A DNA stretch of 64,000 bases from Prorocentrum cordatum (GCA_963575745.1 CAUYUJ010005780.1:1098501-1162500), one strand, 5' to 3'. Positions 11,096-22,704 are shown, counted from the stretch's first letter. Notes: a model not told the origin generated them from the letters alone. Made by a program: numbers and translations.

Positions 11096-12609
11096 GGGTC
11101 CCAGAGATCTGCTCACCGTGGTTGCCCGGTTTGCTTCACAATGTTTATATGTGTCGCTTCGCCCCCTTCCTGCTCAACTCTCCAGGGCAAATTGTTGGTT
11201 GTGCTGCCGGGGATACTTTTGGGTACGCGGGCGCGCGAAACGAGTCGAAGCCCTGGCACGCAGGGGCAGGCTGTGCCGCCAGCGAAGGGAACACACAGAA
11301 ATGCGAGCGAGCTGGTGGGGATACTTTTTGGTTCGCGAGCGCGCAGGGGTGCCAGGCGCTGTCAGGGAATTGCCAATTAGCAATGGCCTGAATTACCCAC
11401 TAAGTGCGCAGGAGCGGGCTACATTGCGCCTCGGCTGCGGGCGACCCAGAGCACCAGATCCACGCGCAGCGCCAACATGACGAAGAGCAAGATGACGTCG
11501 AACTCGAAGACCACCAGGAGGCCGTAGAGGGAGATGTACAAGAATGCAGGCGCACGACGGAAGTGCTCCGGAACGCCAAGGGGGGGTCAGCGGAAGCGTC
11601 ACCAACGAGAACGACGAGCGGACGTGTAGGCGCTCAACGGAAGAGTTCCGGATCGCCAAAAAGGAGGGCGGGCGTAAGTGGCGACCACGGGCGAATCGCA
11701 AGCCCGAGAGCCCAAGGGCACCCCGAGGAAGGGGCATGCGGACAACCTCGCAGGGCGCTCAGAGCGGCGCGGAAAAGGAAAAAGATGCAGCCCGGCGACC
11801 AGGGTCGGGGGGGATTCCCAGCGACCTCATGCACAAAGCTAAGGCGGTGGGGGGAACCATGAGCGACCAACGCAGAGCGAGGACCCCAACTCTGCAGAGC
11901 CTGCCTACAGGGCGTATGGACTAACCGAAGACGTTGGCCAGGCGCGCAGAGCCACAGGGGTGCCCTGCAGTGTGGCCACGCGCGCCAGAGCGGTGCCGCC
12001 CGCGAGAACTGTGACAATCATGAATGTACAGCCCAGGGGGGAGCCGGAGCAAGCGGAGTGGTTTTGGTAGCTGCGGGGCACGCGGGGCGGCACGCGCAGC
12101 CCCGGCGACCAAGCCACAGCCGGCCCGGTGGTCTCTGGCGGGAGACGACGGGGGGGTTGAGGGCTCCCGCGGCGGCGCGGGGGCGGACGCCGGGGGGGGG
12201 CGACACGGCGCCGAGGGCGCGACGCCGCGAGAGGCACAAGCGAGCGAGTAGGGGGGCCAGGTAAGGGCCTGACCCCCCACGGGGCGCTCGTGGGGCGGTA
12301 TTAGGTACGCGGCCGCAGCGGCCGTGAGCGCGGCCGCAGCAGGGGGGGAGACGGCGGCTGACAGCTGCAAAGCCAAGTAAGGAAGTCGGAGGGAGGCGAC
12401 TGACAGTCGCGGTGGACGTAGGCGGTGAGTGCGGGGGGAGTTGGTTTGGAAACGTCCGCCATGCACGTAGGCGGTGAGTACAAGGGGAAGGGAGTCGGTG
12501 GGAAGCGACTGACAATCGAAGTGTAGCTCGGATATGATCAGTGGGCAGAGGAGAGGGGCGCGACTAACAGTCGCGAGGTGTGAGTGTTCAGTGTGCGGAG
12601 TCAGGGCGG
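11096..12609. other. No gene recognised; short duplications and hairpins
   Basis: GGGGATACTTTTGGGTACGC at 11211 is echoed by GGGGATACTTTTTGGTTCGC at 11318, a direct duplication 107 bp apart. Three hairpin motifs of the form GCGACTNACAGTCGC lie at 12396-12410, 12505-12518 (one mismatch) and 12559-12573. This stretch lies just 3' of the broken gene at 12610-14310 and could include its 3' sequence. Confidence 0.4.
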
Positions 12610-14310
12610 TCAGATACGTCGCAGCAATGATGGAACTAGAAATGCGAGTCGCTCCGCGAAGGAGGGGACCTGAGCCCCGGGGCAGCGCCTAGGGCGGGCG
12701 GCAGTCGAGCAGTCGACCAGCAGGCGAGAGGCCGCAAAGGGGGACCCATTAGTAAGGGTCTCCTGGGGGCCAAGGGCGAGCCAGCAACCCCAGCTGGGCG
12801 TGCCCGAGGCGGCATTGAGCGCGAACCCAGGTTGGCCCGCTGTGGGGCCCCGCATGGGGCTGGCCCCGGTGGGAGGAAAACCGGCCGTGAGGTGCCTGGG
12901 TCGGAGTGCCCACTGTCGCGGACGGGGCCCCGTGAGGGCGGGGGTGCCCGACGAGAGGCTCCGTCGTCCCATTGCCCCTGGCCTTTGCCTTTAGTCGGGG
13001 CGCCTTTACCCTTAGTCCGGCCAGCGAACTTGTCGCGGACAGCCGTCCAGTTGACCTGGAGCTGCAGAGCCACGTCCATCTCCATTGGGTGGCACTTGTG
13101 GTGATGCCACGCCCAGAAAAAGCGCACACAGGACCCGGGTTCCTGCCTGGTGGGGTCTACGCAGACGTAGCCGGTTTTGCTGGGTTTTTTGTGCGTATAC
13201 TGGTGCCAAATCCCGCCGAAGTACTCCACGAGCTCTTTCTGAAGGCGTTTCACTGTCTCGGCGTGGTCCTCGCCGCGGAGGGGGGAGAGCTGGACCCGCT
13301 CCAGCGGGGTTTTGTACATGTTTTGGCCTGTGTGCGGGTCGTTCAGGTCCTGCGAGGGGTCGGATTGTGCGTCTGCGTAGGGGGGCCAGGGGGCCGACCG
13401 AGCATCTGCAAAAGGGGCTGCCCGCGCGTGAAGGGTACGATTCTACCGCTCGTCGGCCGCCCTGCTGGACCAGCCCGTCCGCCCGGTCCAACTGCCACTG
13501 TAGGGCTCGCTCCAGCTGGACTCATACTGCCGTCGTGACCGGTACTCGCCCCAACGCTCGCCCCAGCTGCGATCGTCCCGCGTGCCTGTGTCGATCTGGG
13601 GCCGCCCCAGGACGGGGGCGCCCGGGGAGGGGGAAGCCCTGTGGTCGGTGGGGCTGCCCGCTCTCCTGTCACCCTCCTCGCGTGGTGCGGGACATTCCCC
13701 TGGGTCATCCGCCGGTGAGGTGGGGCAGCAGAAGCTGGAGTCCACAGCGGGGCTGCGGGAAGCGTCATTGGGAAGGGTGGGTGGACCCGAGCTGGGCGGC
13801 GGGTGGGGTGGGGCGGGGGCAGCCTCAGCTTCGTGGGTCTCGGCCACGGAAGTGTCAGAGATGGCGTCGCTGTGTACCGCCGGAGCGGCCCTGCTGTCGG
13901 TTGGTGAATGCCCCGCTGAGATGACCCTACGTGGGGGAGAGGTGCCCTGCGACAGTGCCTTGGTAGCGGGGCCTTCGTCGCCTGGGCTAAGCAACGGCGA
14001 GCGACTCCCTGTCGGGGAGTGCGGGCTGGGCCTGTCTGAGTGGGTCGGCGAGGGGGAGCGTGCTGGAGTAGCCCAGTCAGGCGGGTCCGATGAGGGGCCT
14101 GGGAAGGCGTGGCACTCGGCGGGTGGGGAGCGAGTGTTGACACGCTGCCACTATTCGTTCGCACTGTGCTCCCTGGTAGGGGCGTCGTCCAACTGCCTGC
14201 ATAAGTCCTTGGTTTCTTCGAAGGCCAGTTCGCGGATCGACCCTGTGGCGAGCAGGTCGGAGTCGACTTGGCTTAGAAATCCCAGTGGCGAGCTGGAAAG
14301 GATACGCAAG
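12610..14310 (-). pseudogene. Unknown protein, frame interrupted by two TAG codons
   Basis: Read on the minus strand from a possible 3' splice site (TATCCTTTCCAG|C near 14310), one frame stays open to about 12640 apart from TAG at 14151-14153 and TAG at 13443-13445. The N-terminal block is acidic and helical (SIRELAFEETKDL). A ~200-residue Pro/Ser-rich linker follows. A compact domain then contains LVEYFGGIWHQYTHKK, VRFFWAWHHHKCHPMEMD and a basic GKGAPTKGKGQGQWDD tail. Beyond about 12970 a different minus frame looks more protein-like (QPGFALNAASGTPSW), implying a frameshift or intron. I do not recognise the family. The Gly/Lys-rich basic tail would suit nucleic-acid binding, and a retroelement gag-like or a host protein are both possible. 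TAG at both breaks is one substitution from CAG, so decay is simpler than recoding. Confidence 0.42.
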
Positions 14311-14654
14311 CGTGAAGAATTTACATAGTCATTCCGCTCGAGGAAACAGATGTCTTGCCCCCCCCGGGCACCATACTATCTTTACAGGCACCACAATGTC
14401 TTTACACAGTGTGTACTCCATTGAAAGAAAGACCTGAGCGGAGATCCTAAAACGCATCAAAGCGAACAGCATGAAAGTGCTGCAAAGGGTAATGCATTAC
14501 ACACATGCGTGCAGCCTCCATGTATCGAAAGCTTGGGCGCGCACAGCGCCAGAATGACCGTCGCCATCAGGCTGCCTGCCTTGACGTCTCACCACAGCGG
14601 GCGCTCGCTCTGCACCTCTTCGCCACCTTCTTCCAATGCATCTCCCTTCTCACC
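14311..14654. other. No gene recognised
   Basis: Upstream of the minus-strand frame above. TACCCTTTGCAG|C near 14487 on the minus strand is another possible acceptor, but no open exon follows it. Confidence 0.35.
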
Positions 14655-14990
14655 TTTTTCTTCTTCTTCTTCTTCCTCCTCCTCCTCCTAATCCTCCTCC
14701 TCCTCCTCTCCTTCGCTCCCGCACATCCTTCTCCCCATGCCTCTCCTCATCACCACCTCCTCCCGGCCCGTTCGCCGTGCACCACCCCTTCTCCTCAACA
14801 TCGGCATCCTCCTCCTTCTCCTCCTCCTCCACATCGCCGTCCTCCTCCTCCTCCTCCTCCTCCTCCTCCTCCTCTTCCTCCTCCTCCCCCGTGTCCCCCT
14901 CATCCCCCGTCTCCTCATCTTGCCCCTTCTCTGGCCCGTGCACCTCCTCCCCTTCGTCGTCGAACTCATCCTCTTCCTCCTTTTCCTCAT
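14655..14990. repeat. CTC/TTC pyrimidine tract
   Basis: Interrupted runs of TTC and CTC with the longest pure block at 14840-14880. The poly-Ser, poly-Pro, poly-Leu (plus) and poly-Glu (minus) frames are repeat translations. Confidence 0.9.
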
Positions 14991-15864
14991 CCTCGTCCTG
15001 CCCGCAGTGGTCACGGTCCGCCAGCAGGCTGTCCGGATCACCAGCTGGATCAGCTGCACCACGACCACCTGCGACACATTTTGTGGCCAAGAGCAAATCA
15101 GCATGGGTGACTGCGATACACCCCCCCGTACTGTGAGGGGAGGAGCGTGGAGGGAAGGAGGGGGGGGAGCAGGAGGACGTTGAGAGGGAGCAGCTAAGGA
15201 GGACGTTGAGGAGGAGACTGCTACCCCCCCAGTCCCATCTCCGCGGTCCCTCTTCCTCCCTCATCTTGGAAGATGCCGACTATAAACCTGCGTCGGGGGA
15301 TGAGGCAGAGGGGAGGAGCGAAGCTGATGCTGCGACGCGCAGCGTCGCCGAGCGCTTGCTCGGACAGTGAGCGGCACTCAGCGGGTGGTACACAGGCTAT
15401 GAGACCATACCGCTGCCACCACCGCCGAGAACCACCGAGAACTACGATCCAAGAACGAGGAGCGAAGAGTGTGGAGGAGCAGATGGGCGTGGACTTGGCT
15501 GATGCTAGTAACTCTGGGTCCCACCATTCCCAATGTTTCAGATTTGGGCCCGCCAAAGACACAAACAACAACCCAATACACGAAGAGCTACAATGCAACA
15601 AGGAACCGAACCGAACACGGCGTCAACGAGAATCCCACCAGCCCTTTGGGCGTAAGTGGTTTAGAGAGCCCGCTCTGTTCTCAACCCCCCTTCTTCCCCT
15701 TCGGGGAGGGGTTTCCCCCTCCCCCTACCCCCTCCCCCTGGGCCTGGAGAGGTCCCTCCGCGGGTCGTCAGAGGGGTTGATTTCGACTCCTCGGAGGGCT
15801 AAAAAACGACACCCCTCACGAGGATTCTGGCCCCGACAGGGGGAGTCAGAAAAAATGCTCGCCC
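14991..15864. other. No gene recognised
   Basis: Mixed GC-rich sequence with a short GGGGGAGCAGGAGGACG purine patch near 15165. Overlapping frames of similar length in several phases give no preference. Confidence 0.4.
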
Positions 15865-16380
15865 CTTCTTTGAAGCCAAAATCATTGATTTTACCACGGT
15901 GTTGGCCCCATTTTGGCCTTCTGAGGGGGCAGCGCTAATTAAAGCTCCCCTCTTCTTTCAAGCCAAAATCATTGATTTTACGAAGGTTTTGGCCCCAGTT
16001 TGCCCTTCTGAGGGGGCAGCGCTGATTAAAGCTCCCCTCTTCTTTGATCGATGTCCTCCAAGATGGCCCCAAGAAGCGCCCAGGAGGCACCAAGAGGCCC
16101 CAAGATGGCCCCAAGAGGCCTCCAGGAGGCCCCCAAGAGGCCTCCAAGAGGCCCCCAAGATGCCCCCAAGAGGCCCCCAAGAGGCCCCAAGAGGCTCCCC
16201 CGAAGCACCCAAGACGCTCCTGGAAGCCCCTGGGGCCGCCAAGAGGCCCCCAAGACGCCCCAAACGGCCTCCAAGAGGCCCCCAAGAGGCCCGAAGAGGC
16301 TCCCCCAAGGCACCCAAGACGCTCCTAGAAGCCCCTGGGGCCGCCAAGAGGCCCCCAAGACGCCCCAAAAGGGGACGAGG
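15865..16380. repeat. Dispersed C-rich family D, copy 2, with an internal ~84-bp duplication
   Basis: Two tandem units (about 15868-15951 and 15952-16036) each contain CAAAATCATTGATTTTAC, a TTTTGGCC / TTGCCCTTCTGAGG block and GCAGCGCTNATTAAAGC. They are followed by CTTTGATCGATGTCCTCC and then ~330 bp of CCCCCAAGAGGCCCC repeats. GACGCTCCT-GAAGCCCCTGG occurs twice (16212 and 16318), a second-order duplication of about 106 bp. Confidence 0.7.
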
Positions 16381-16750
16381 TGCCCGAACGCCTCACGCCA
16401 CGAGGAGCCCGAACGACTCACACCAGAAGGAGGGGCCCGAACGACTCACACCAGGACGAGGCGCCCGAACGACTCACACCACGAGGAGCCCGAACGACTC
16501 ACACCACGACGAGGGCCCCGAACGACTCACACCACGAGGAGCCCGAACGAGTCACACCAGGAGGAGGGGCCCGAACGACTCACACCAGGACGAGGGGCCC
16601 GAACAACTCACACCACGAGAAGCCCGAACGACTCACACCAGGACGAAGAGCCCGAACGACTCACACCACGAAGAGCCCGAACGACTCACACCAGGAAGAA
16701 GGGCCCGAACGACTCACACCAGGACGGGAAACCCCAAACGACTCAAACCA
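16381..16750. repeat. 24/27-bp minisatellite
   Basis: About 14 units built on CCCGAACGACTCACACCA followed by a GA-rich spacer of 6 or 9 bp (GGACGAGGG, CGAGGAG and variants). Because both unit lengths are multiples of three, all plus frames stay open, which explains the long Arg/Thr/Pro-rich frames. Confidence 0.9.
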
Positions 16751-17189
16751 CGAGGAGCGCTTTCTCTCCCTCCTCCTCCGCCTCGTCCTTCTCCCGCTCC
16801 CACCACAAGGAGGATATACAAGGAGGCTGGAGGAAGGAGGAACAGGGGAGATATGCGGGGGCAGGCGGAAACACGCCTGAAAAACACGACTGTCGGCATG
16901 CTTCGCAAGAATTGCTGTTTGAGATGGGCTGGTGGGGATACGCGAAGCGTAAAGAATTCCAAAACGGATCAACGGACCCCAAAACGGAACAAACAAAACC
17001 GTTCACCTTGACAACTAACAACATCGACCGATGACAACGACGTTTGACCCGCGTCGGCGCTTAAAACGGAAAAGCACACGTTACCAAACAAAGTCAGTGC
17101 CCGGAACGAGGCCGCCTCTCAGCCAGAAAACAAAAGCATCCTGGCGACGGGCCCAACCGTGTGTATATAGTTGTGGAAAACGCGTAGTG
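16751..17189. other. No gene recognised; contains a dispersed motif
   Basis: GGGCTGGTGGGGATACGCGA followed by AGCGT lies at 16926-16950. The same core occurs at 27944-27968 and, diverged, at 23690-23713 and 61770-61794. Confidence 0.45.
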
Positions 17190-17950
17190 GGTGCCGCTTC
17201 CGGTGGGCCGCGCAGCGCGTGGTGGGGGGGGGACGCATGCGGGCGGTCCTACTGGGGCCTTCGGTGGAGCTCCCTGTGTAGCCACGACGCGCTGTAGTGG
17301 GTGTGGCGGACGCATGCGGGCGGTGCCACTGGGGCATTCGGTGGAGCCCCCATATGTGGCCACGAAGCGCTGTACTGGGTGGGGGGGACACACGCGGGCA
17401 CCCCCACTGGGACCTTCGCTGGAGCTCCTTATGGGGCCACGAACCGCTGTACTGGGTGTGGGGGACGCAGCGGTGCCACTGGGGCCTTCGGTGGAGCTCC
17501 CTGTGGGGCCGCGAAACGCTGTAGTGGGTGGGGGGGACGCATGCGGGCGGTTCCACTGGGACCTTCGCTGGAGCTCCCTATGGGGTCACGAAACGCTGTA
17601 CTGGGTGTGGCGGACGCATGCGGGCGGTCCACCTGGGGCCTTCGGTGGAGCTCCCCATGGGACCACGAAGCGCTGTACTGGTTGTGGCGGGCGCGCGCGG
17701 GCGGTCCCAATGGGACCTTCGGTGGCGCTGCCTTTGGGCCCACGAAGCGCTGTACTGAGTGTGGCGGATGCATGTGGGCGACCCCGCTGGGGCCTTCGGT
17801 GGATGGGCCACCAGACGCTGTACTGTGTGTGGCGGACGCATGCGGGCACCCGCACTGGGGCCCTCGGTGGAGCTCCGTATGGGGCCACAAAGCGCTGTAC
17901 TGGATGCCACTGGCGCCTTCGGTGGAGCTCCCTATGTGGCCACCAAACGT
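17190..17950 (+). repeat. ~78-bp minisatellite (array 1 of a three-locus family)
   Basis: About ten units with the shared core GGGGCCTTCGGTGGAGCTCC, a GGCCACGAAGCGCTGTACTG-type block and a GGACGCATGCGGGCGGT block. Unit spacing is about 75-80 bp. The last unit switches to the ACGTGTGAGAGGTGTGCC form typical of the 62-kb array. Open frames through it are repeat translations. Confidence 0.9.
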
Positions 17951-18020
17951 GTGAGAGGTGTGCCAAAGTGAGGGTGGTGACGGGAGGAGGGAGGAGAGGG
18001 GGAGGGGGAAAAAGAAAAGA

Positions 18021-18076
18021 GGAACGCGGGGACCGTGTCTTCAAAACGAGGACCCAACACCACAGGATGGTCGGGG
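18021..18076 (+). repeat. Conserved 3' flank of the minisatellite arrays (copy 1)
   Basis: This ~55-bp segment (GAACGCGGGGACCGTGTCTT and onward) matches 63693-63747 at all but about four positions, on the same strand and at the same place relative to the arrays. A purine-rich GGAGGAGG spacer precedes both. The two arrays therefore derive from a common longer ancestor locus. Confidence 0.85.
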
Positions 18077-18532
18077 AGAAAAGAAACGAACGTCCCAGAC
18101 AACGCTGGCAAAAAAACGAAACATGGAACGAAGACATGGTACGATGGCTGGGGCGAGGGCAGAATTGGCTGGGGGTTTGGGCCAGGGCGAAGGCGATAGG
18201 CGAGGTTTTTGGCTTGAGGCAAAACACATCACAACAAATGAGCCAGGGCTGCGGCGAGGGCTACAGGGCTGGGGCTGGGGCCAGGCCTAGGAGAGAGGTC
18301 CTATTTGAGATTTGTGCGAAAATGAACGAACGTCCTGTTGCCCTAGAACCAAGGAGGGCGGAGCTACGGGCTACCGAGGGCCTTCCCTTAGAAGGAGCAT
18401 CCTGAGCCTGCATCCTCTCCTCATAGGGAGCCCACATCCTGCACCCCCCATCCTCCTCTCCTCCCTCCCTCCTCCTGCCCCTGCCCGCCCCCCGCCCCTC
18501 CGTCCTGGGGAGACCAAGAGGTACCGAGACAA
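18077..18532. other. No gene recognised
   Basis: Plain sequence with a GGGGCTGGGGC-type repeat near 18262-18282 and a C-rich run around 18445-18500. Confidence 0.4.
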
Positions 18533-18664
18533 ACCTATACCGCTAATCCTGGACCTATCCTTGGGTGCGTTCTGACCAGCATTACGTGGCGAATCCAGCG
18601 GTGGCGATGAAGGCCTCTCAGGAGACCCGAAACGGGAAACCGAAGGAAGGGTAGCGGGATAGGT
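18533..18664. mobile_element. Family B inverted-repeat element, copy 1
   Basis: A 132-bp element. The left end ACCTATACCGCTAATCC pairs with the right end, whose reverse complement is ACCTATCCCGCTACCC. The body contains GGTGCGTTCTGACCAG, GGCGAATCCAGC and GAAGGCCTCTCAGGAG, which recur in the same order at 42819-42950 and 43807-43932. It is non-coding and MITE-like. Confidence 0.65.
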
Positions 18665-19820
18665 GCCTTTTTCCTCCTCCCTTTTGCCTGTCCAGACCGG
18701 TGGCGCAGGCAGGGAGCACCCCCAGTCGAGCCTGAGCGGCCACTGCCTCTGCATGGGCTCCCTCCTCAAGGAGGCCCCGGGGGAGCTGGCGCGAGGGCTC
18801 TAGGCAGAGGAGCCGGTACCGACTCGGTGCCGAGAGTAGCCGCGGACCGACGCGTCCGCGGCTGTCCACCCAGCGGGTCAGGAAGGAGAAGGAGGTCACC
18901 ATTTGGGAAACGAGTCCTAATGGAAACGGGTCCTGAGGCTCTTCGTTGTTTTCGAGCGCTCGGGGCCCTCCAAGGGCCCCACGGCGGTCAGACAGCGACT
19001 CGGGATGAATAACACGTCCATGGGGGAAAGCCCCAGGGTCCATGACCTGGTTCCCTCAGGACTCGTTTCCCCCCATGGCAATCAGTCAGGAGAGGAGGAC
19101 GGGCGGAGGGAGCCGAGGTTGCTGCACAACAGATGGGACGCAAGGCCTCGCTGTGCGGTCGACCTGGCCTGGCCGCGAGGGCAGGCCTCCCCACCGCGCT
19201 CCTGCCGAGCGGGCGCCCTCGCCTGGCCTCCTCCTCCTCCTCCTCCTCCTCCTCTTCCCCGTCCTCCCTCCACCCCTCCTCATCACTCTGCGGCCCTCGG
19301 AGGGCGGGTCAGCTCACCTCTCTGGCTTCCAGCGTACAGGTGCTGCCGCAGAATGCTTTGCATCCCTGCTGCGTACCGTTGCCCACCCATCCGCCCGGAG
19401 TGGTGACGACTGAACAGCCCGCCCAGTGGCCAGCGTACTGGTTGATGGGGTGATCCTCGTGCGCCAGCTCCGAGAAGGAGGACGCCCAGAACGCAAACGA
19501 CATCAGCTTTGCCAAGGCCTGGGGATGTGCAACGCACAACGCTCGGGGTACCAACGATACAATAACAGAATTGGCACTGAACTAAGCCGAGATCATGACC
19601 GCTTCGAAACTAACCTGTGCTCAAAGACGGAATGCTGTGCGCTGTTGACAGCATCAGAACTTCGCCGGCCCAACGGGCCAGTGGCGTGCTAAGATTTCCG
19701 GTAACAAGTTAACAATATAACAAGTTCGCGCGCGAGGCGGCCCCTGGGGGCCCCGACGCGACAAGTACCCCGCCAAGGTCCCAACAAGTCCCCGGCAGGC
19801 CCTGGCAAGTGCCCGTCAGA
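18665..19820. other. No gene recognised; short CTC tract
   Basis: A CTC run lies at 19211-19256. Flanking frames on both strands are short and overlapping. Confidence 0.4.
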
Positions 19821-20420
19821 GTTGCCGGAGGCCTCCCAGACGGCCCAAGAGGCGCCCAAGACGGCCTCAAGATGATACAAGAGAGCTCCGAGATGCCACA
19901 AGATCGTTCCAAGACGCCCAACATGGCCCCTAGACGGCCCAAGAGGCCTCCAAGAGCACTCTCAAGAGGGCCCCAAGAGGCAAAAGTCATTGTTTTCAGA
20001 TTTTGGAGAGATTGTGGCGTTTCCACCTTTTCGGCTTCCCGACACCCCAAGACGGCCCAAGAGGCCCCCAAGACCGACCCAAGAGGGCCCAGGAGGCCCC
20101 CAAGAGGGCCACAAGACGGCCCAAGAGGGCTCCAAGACGGCCCAAGAGGCCTCCAAGACGGCCCAAGAAGGCCTCCAAGACGGCCCAAGAAGGCCCCAAG
20201 AACGCCCCACGAGAGGTCCCAGGGGGGGAGCACGAAACAACATTTCGGGCCCTCGGCCCTAAGAAGCCCCCAGGAGTCCCCAAGAGGCCCCTAAGAAGCC
20301 CCAAGAGGCCCCCAACAGGCCCTCAGGAGGCTCCCAAGAGGCCCCCAAGCAGCCCGAGGAGGCCTCCCAAATGCCCCCCCCGAGCACACAAGCAAGTGCC
20401 AACGACCCGACGCCTTTAAG
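19821..20420. repeat. Dispersed C-rich family D, copy 3
   Basis: Dense CCCAAGAGGCC / CCAAGACGGCCC repeats on both sides of a GGCAAAAGTCATTGTTTTCA block at 19979-19998. That block corresponds to the AAATCATTGATTTT module of the copies at 10478 and 15880. Confidence 0.65.
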
Positions 20421-21225
20421 AGTCCCCCAAAAACCACCAAGAGGCCTCCCGAAAGAGTTCCCATTGGCAAAACGCTTCCAGACGGCCCGCAACGCGTTCA
20501 AGACTACCCCAACGGCCACCGAGAAACCTCACATGCCGAACGCAAAGCCTGATAAAAAAAACAGCCGCCGCCCCTGCAGCTCCGCACCGCGAAAGACCAC
20601 TCTGCCAATCGACAACGGCACGCAATATGGGCCGGCGGAATGAGCGAAGCGATTCAATCATCTGATAATCAAAACGCATCGTGGACATAATCTCCTCTGA
20701 GAATCAGCCAAGCGGAACACTGACCACGGGGTTTGAATGTCAATGGGAATCCGAGAGAGACCCGCATGGCGATGGGGATGATAAGCGCGACCGCCCGCGA
20801 AATGAAGAGCACAACCTCAAATGCAAGAGGGGAGCATTCCCTACCAAGCAGTCCTTGGATACAATTTTCTCGGGGGAAGGGGGGGGAGGAGAGGGCAAAA
20901 GCCGCCGCATTCCACTGTCCTTTTGCCCACGATGAAAAAATACTCAGCTTCCTGTACGCCAAGGCCACAGGACCTGTTTACGCGTTGTGCCGACTTGATT
21001 TCTACTCCGCCGCACCTGTGACTCAAGACGTCTAAGCCTGAACGGTTCCAACGAGCTCTTACCCTTCAAAGCATAAGCGGAGGTTGGGGGGTGAGACCGC
21101 AATGGAATCGGAGACCCCCAACCGGGAAATCGTTTCGTTTCGTCCGTGTCGTGCGTGCGGGCGAGGCGAAAGGAATGAACCCGCCGTTGCTATGGCGAAG
21201 TCAAGACAAATGATTCCCCCCCGTC
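20421..21225. other. No gene recognised
   Basis: Mixed composition. No conserved motif, no strong splice pair and no repeat beyond a short GGGGGAGGAGAGG patch near 20879. Confidence 0.4.
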
Positions 21226-21925
21226 CGTCCGTCCGTCCGTCCAAAGGTGGCTCGCGGTGTCCCGCGGTGTCCCGTGGTGTCCCGTGGTGTCCGCCGTTGC
21301 TGGAGCGAAATCAAAACAAATGATTCTCCCCCGTCCGTCCGTCCGTCCGTCCAGCGGTGGCTCGCGGTGTCCGCCGTTGCTAGGGCGAAGTCAGGACAAA
21401 TGATTCTCCCCCGTCCGTCAGTCCGTCTGGCGGGTGTCCCAAGGTGTCCCGTGGTGTCCCCAAAAATGAGATCGATAGTGAGATCGATGGTGAAATCGAC
21501 AGGTGTCCCGTGGTATCGCGTTGAGTGAGATCGATAATGAGATCGATGGTGAAATCGATAGGTGTCCCGAGGTGTCCCGTGGTGTCCCGTTGAATGAGAT
21601 CGATAATGAGATCGATAATGAGACCGATAATGAGATCGAAAGGTGTCCCGCGGTGTCCCGTGATGTCCCGTTGAGTGAGCTCGATTGTGAGATCGATGTG
21701 GTGTCCCGAGGCGTCCCGTGGTGTCCTATGGTGCCCCGTTGAGTGAGATCGATAGTGATATCGATAATGAGACCGATAGTGAGACCGAGAAGTGTCCCGC
21801 GGTGTCCCGTGGTGGCCCTTTGTGTCCCGTTGAGTGAGATCGATCGTGAGATCGACAAGTGTCCCGTGGTGCCCCGTGGTGTCCTATGGTGTCCCGTTGA
21901 GTGAGATCGATAGTGAGATCGATTG
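21226..21925. repeat. Composite CCGT / GTGTCCCG / GATCGATA repeat
   Basis: Three CCGTCCGT runs (about 21222, 21331, 21409) are each followed by GTGTCCC-type repeats. From about 21466 the pattern changes to alternating TGAGATCGATAATGAGATCG-type and GGTGTCCCGTGGTGTCCCGT-type blocks at ~60-130 bp spacing. The high density of GATC/ATCGAT palindromes is a feature of the unit. Confidence 0.85.
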
Positions 21926-22230
21926 AGTCAAATGTTGGTTGCCCCCCACCCTCCTCCCCCACAACCTCCTTATCACCTGAAGGGTGGTCGTATAGGTATG
22001 ACTACTCCCTGCAAAAACCCTGGGTACTGTAAACGATCAAATGCGTGCTCACGTATGGAACCGTTATGATTCTCCGACGTCGCGCGTCGTTGTGGTCGCT
22101 GCCAAGGGGCAATCACAGTCGCTTCCAATATTGATACGTGGCCCGCGAAAACAAACACCTTACTAAATGCACGCGGATTCGAAACGCGATAAAGGGATGT
22201 CAACAGCCGAATGTGACCCCGACGTGTTCC
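21926..22230. other. No gene recognised
   Basis: Between the composite repeat and the minus-strand reading frame ending at 22231. It could hold that gene's 3' untranslated sequence. Confidence 0.35.
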
Positions 22231-22512
22231 CTATGCGATGGATGTAGCGGTGTTGCACGAGACGCAATCAAAGAGGGCCCGCCAGTGCGGGGCCTGCGGT
22301 CGCGAAACTGACCATTCGCGGTCAACAAAACATGCACTCTCACAGATGCGCTGCAATGTGCCTGCTGCTGATTGAAACCTGCAATTTGCTGCCTGCATGG
22401 GAACTTGCCCCACCGAACAGAAGAATTCCAGCAGCTTCCGCAGGCACACAATTCCAGTAGCTGGCCCAGACGCCAAACACGAAACTGCCCGAACACATGC
22501 TTCGTACAAATA
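22231..22512 (-). CDS. Exon-like reading frame, unknown protein C-terminus
   Basis: On the minus strand an open frame starts after a possible acceptor (GAAGCCAG|T, exon base 22512) and runs 93 codons to TAG. It reads like a folded protein: a hydrophobic/helical stretch (TGIVCLRKLLEFFCS), then QRICESACFVDREWS and HWRALFDCVSCNTATSIA at the end, with seven or more cysteines. Codon choice is less GC-driven than in surrounding spurious frames and resembles the two-exon gene just upstream on the same strand (192 bp away). There is no ATG near its start, so upstream exons are needed. It may be the tail of a separate gene or an alternative or ancestral continuation of the neighbour. No family is recognised. 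Confidence 0.42.
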   Translation of the reverse strand, partial: YLYEACVRAVSCLASGPATGIVCLRKLLEFFCSVGQVPMQAANCRFQSAAGTLQRICESACFVDREWSVSRPQAPHWRALFDCVSCNTATSIA

Positions 22513-22704
22513 CTGGCTTCAAGAACACGTCCACCCGTCAGGCAGGAGTGCCGCCTTGGCAACTATCCCCCGTCCTCCCTTTGAATCCCCGCCACACTCA
22601 CGCAGAGTATTCCAAGGCTACGAACCAACAAACACTGCTGGAGCGTCTTGCGATGGGCACAGCGTGCAGCATCCATAGCATAATATTCCCAAGGCTACAC
22701 TTCA

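Noticed and set aside
12610-14310. TAG reassigned to glutamine
   Set aside because: The LINE and the 29-kb and 45-kb relics are interrupted by TAG, TGA and TAA alike, so ordinary decay explains the stops.
15875-15990. CCATTTTGGCC at 15908 as a second spliced-leader relic
   Set aside because: Only about ten bases match the leader, the match is inside an 84-bp tandem unit, and no retroposition boundary is present.
16381-16750. Regular 24/27-bp repeats resembling a CRISPR array
   Set aside because: Spacers are 6-9 bp, GA-rich and not unique. There are no cas genes, and the context is eukaryotic.
15899-17011. 370-codon plus-strand frame
   Set aside because: It runs through the CCAAGAGG repeats and the 24/27-bp minisatellite in all frames.
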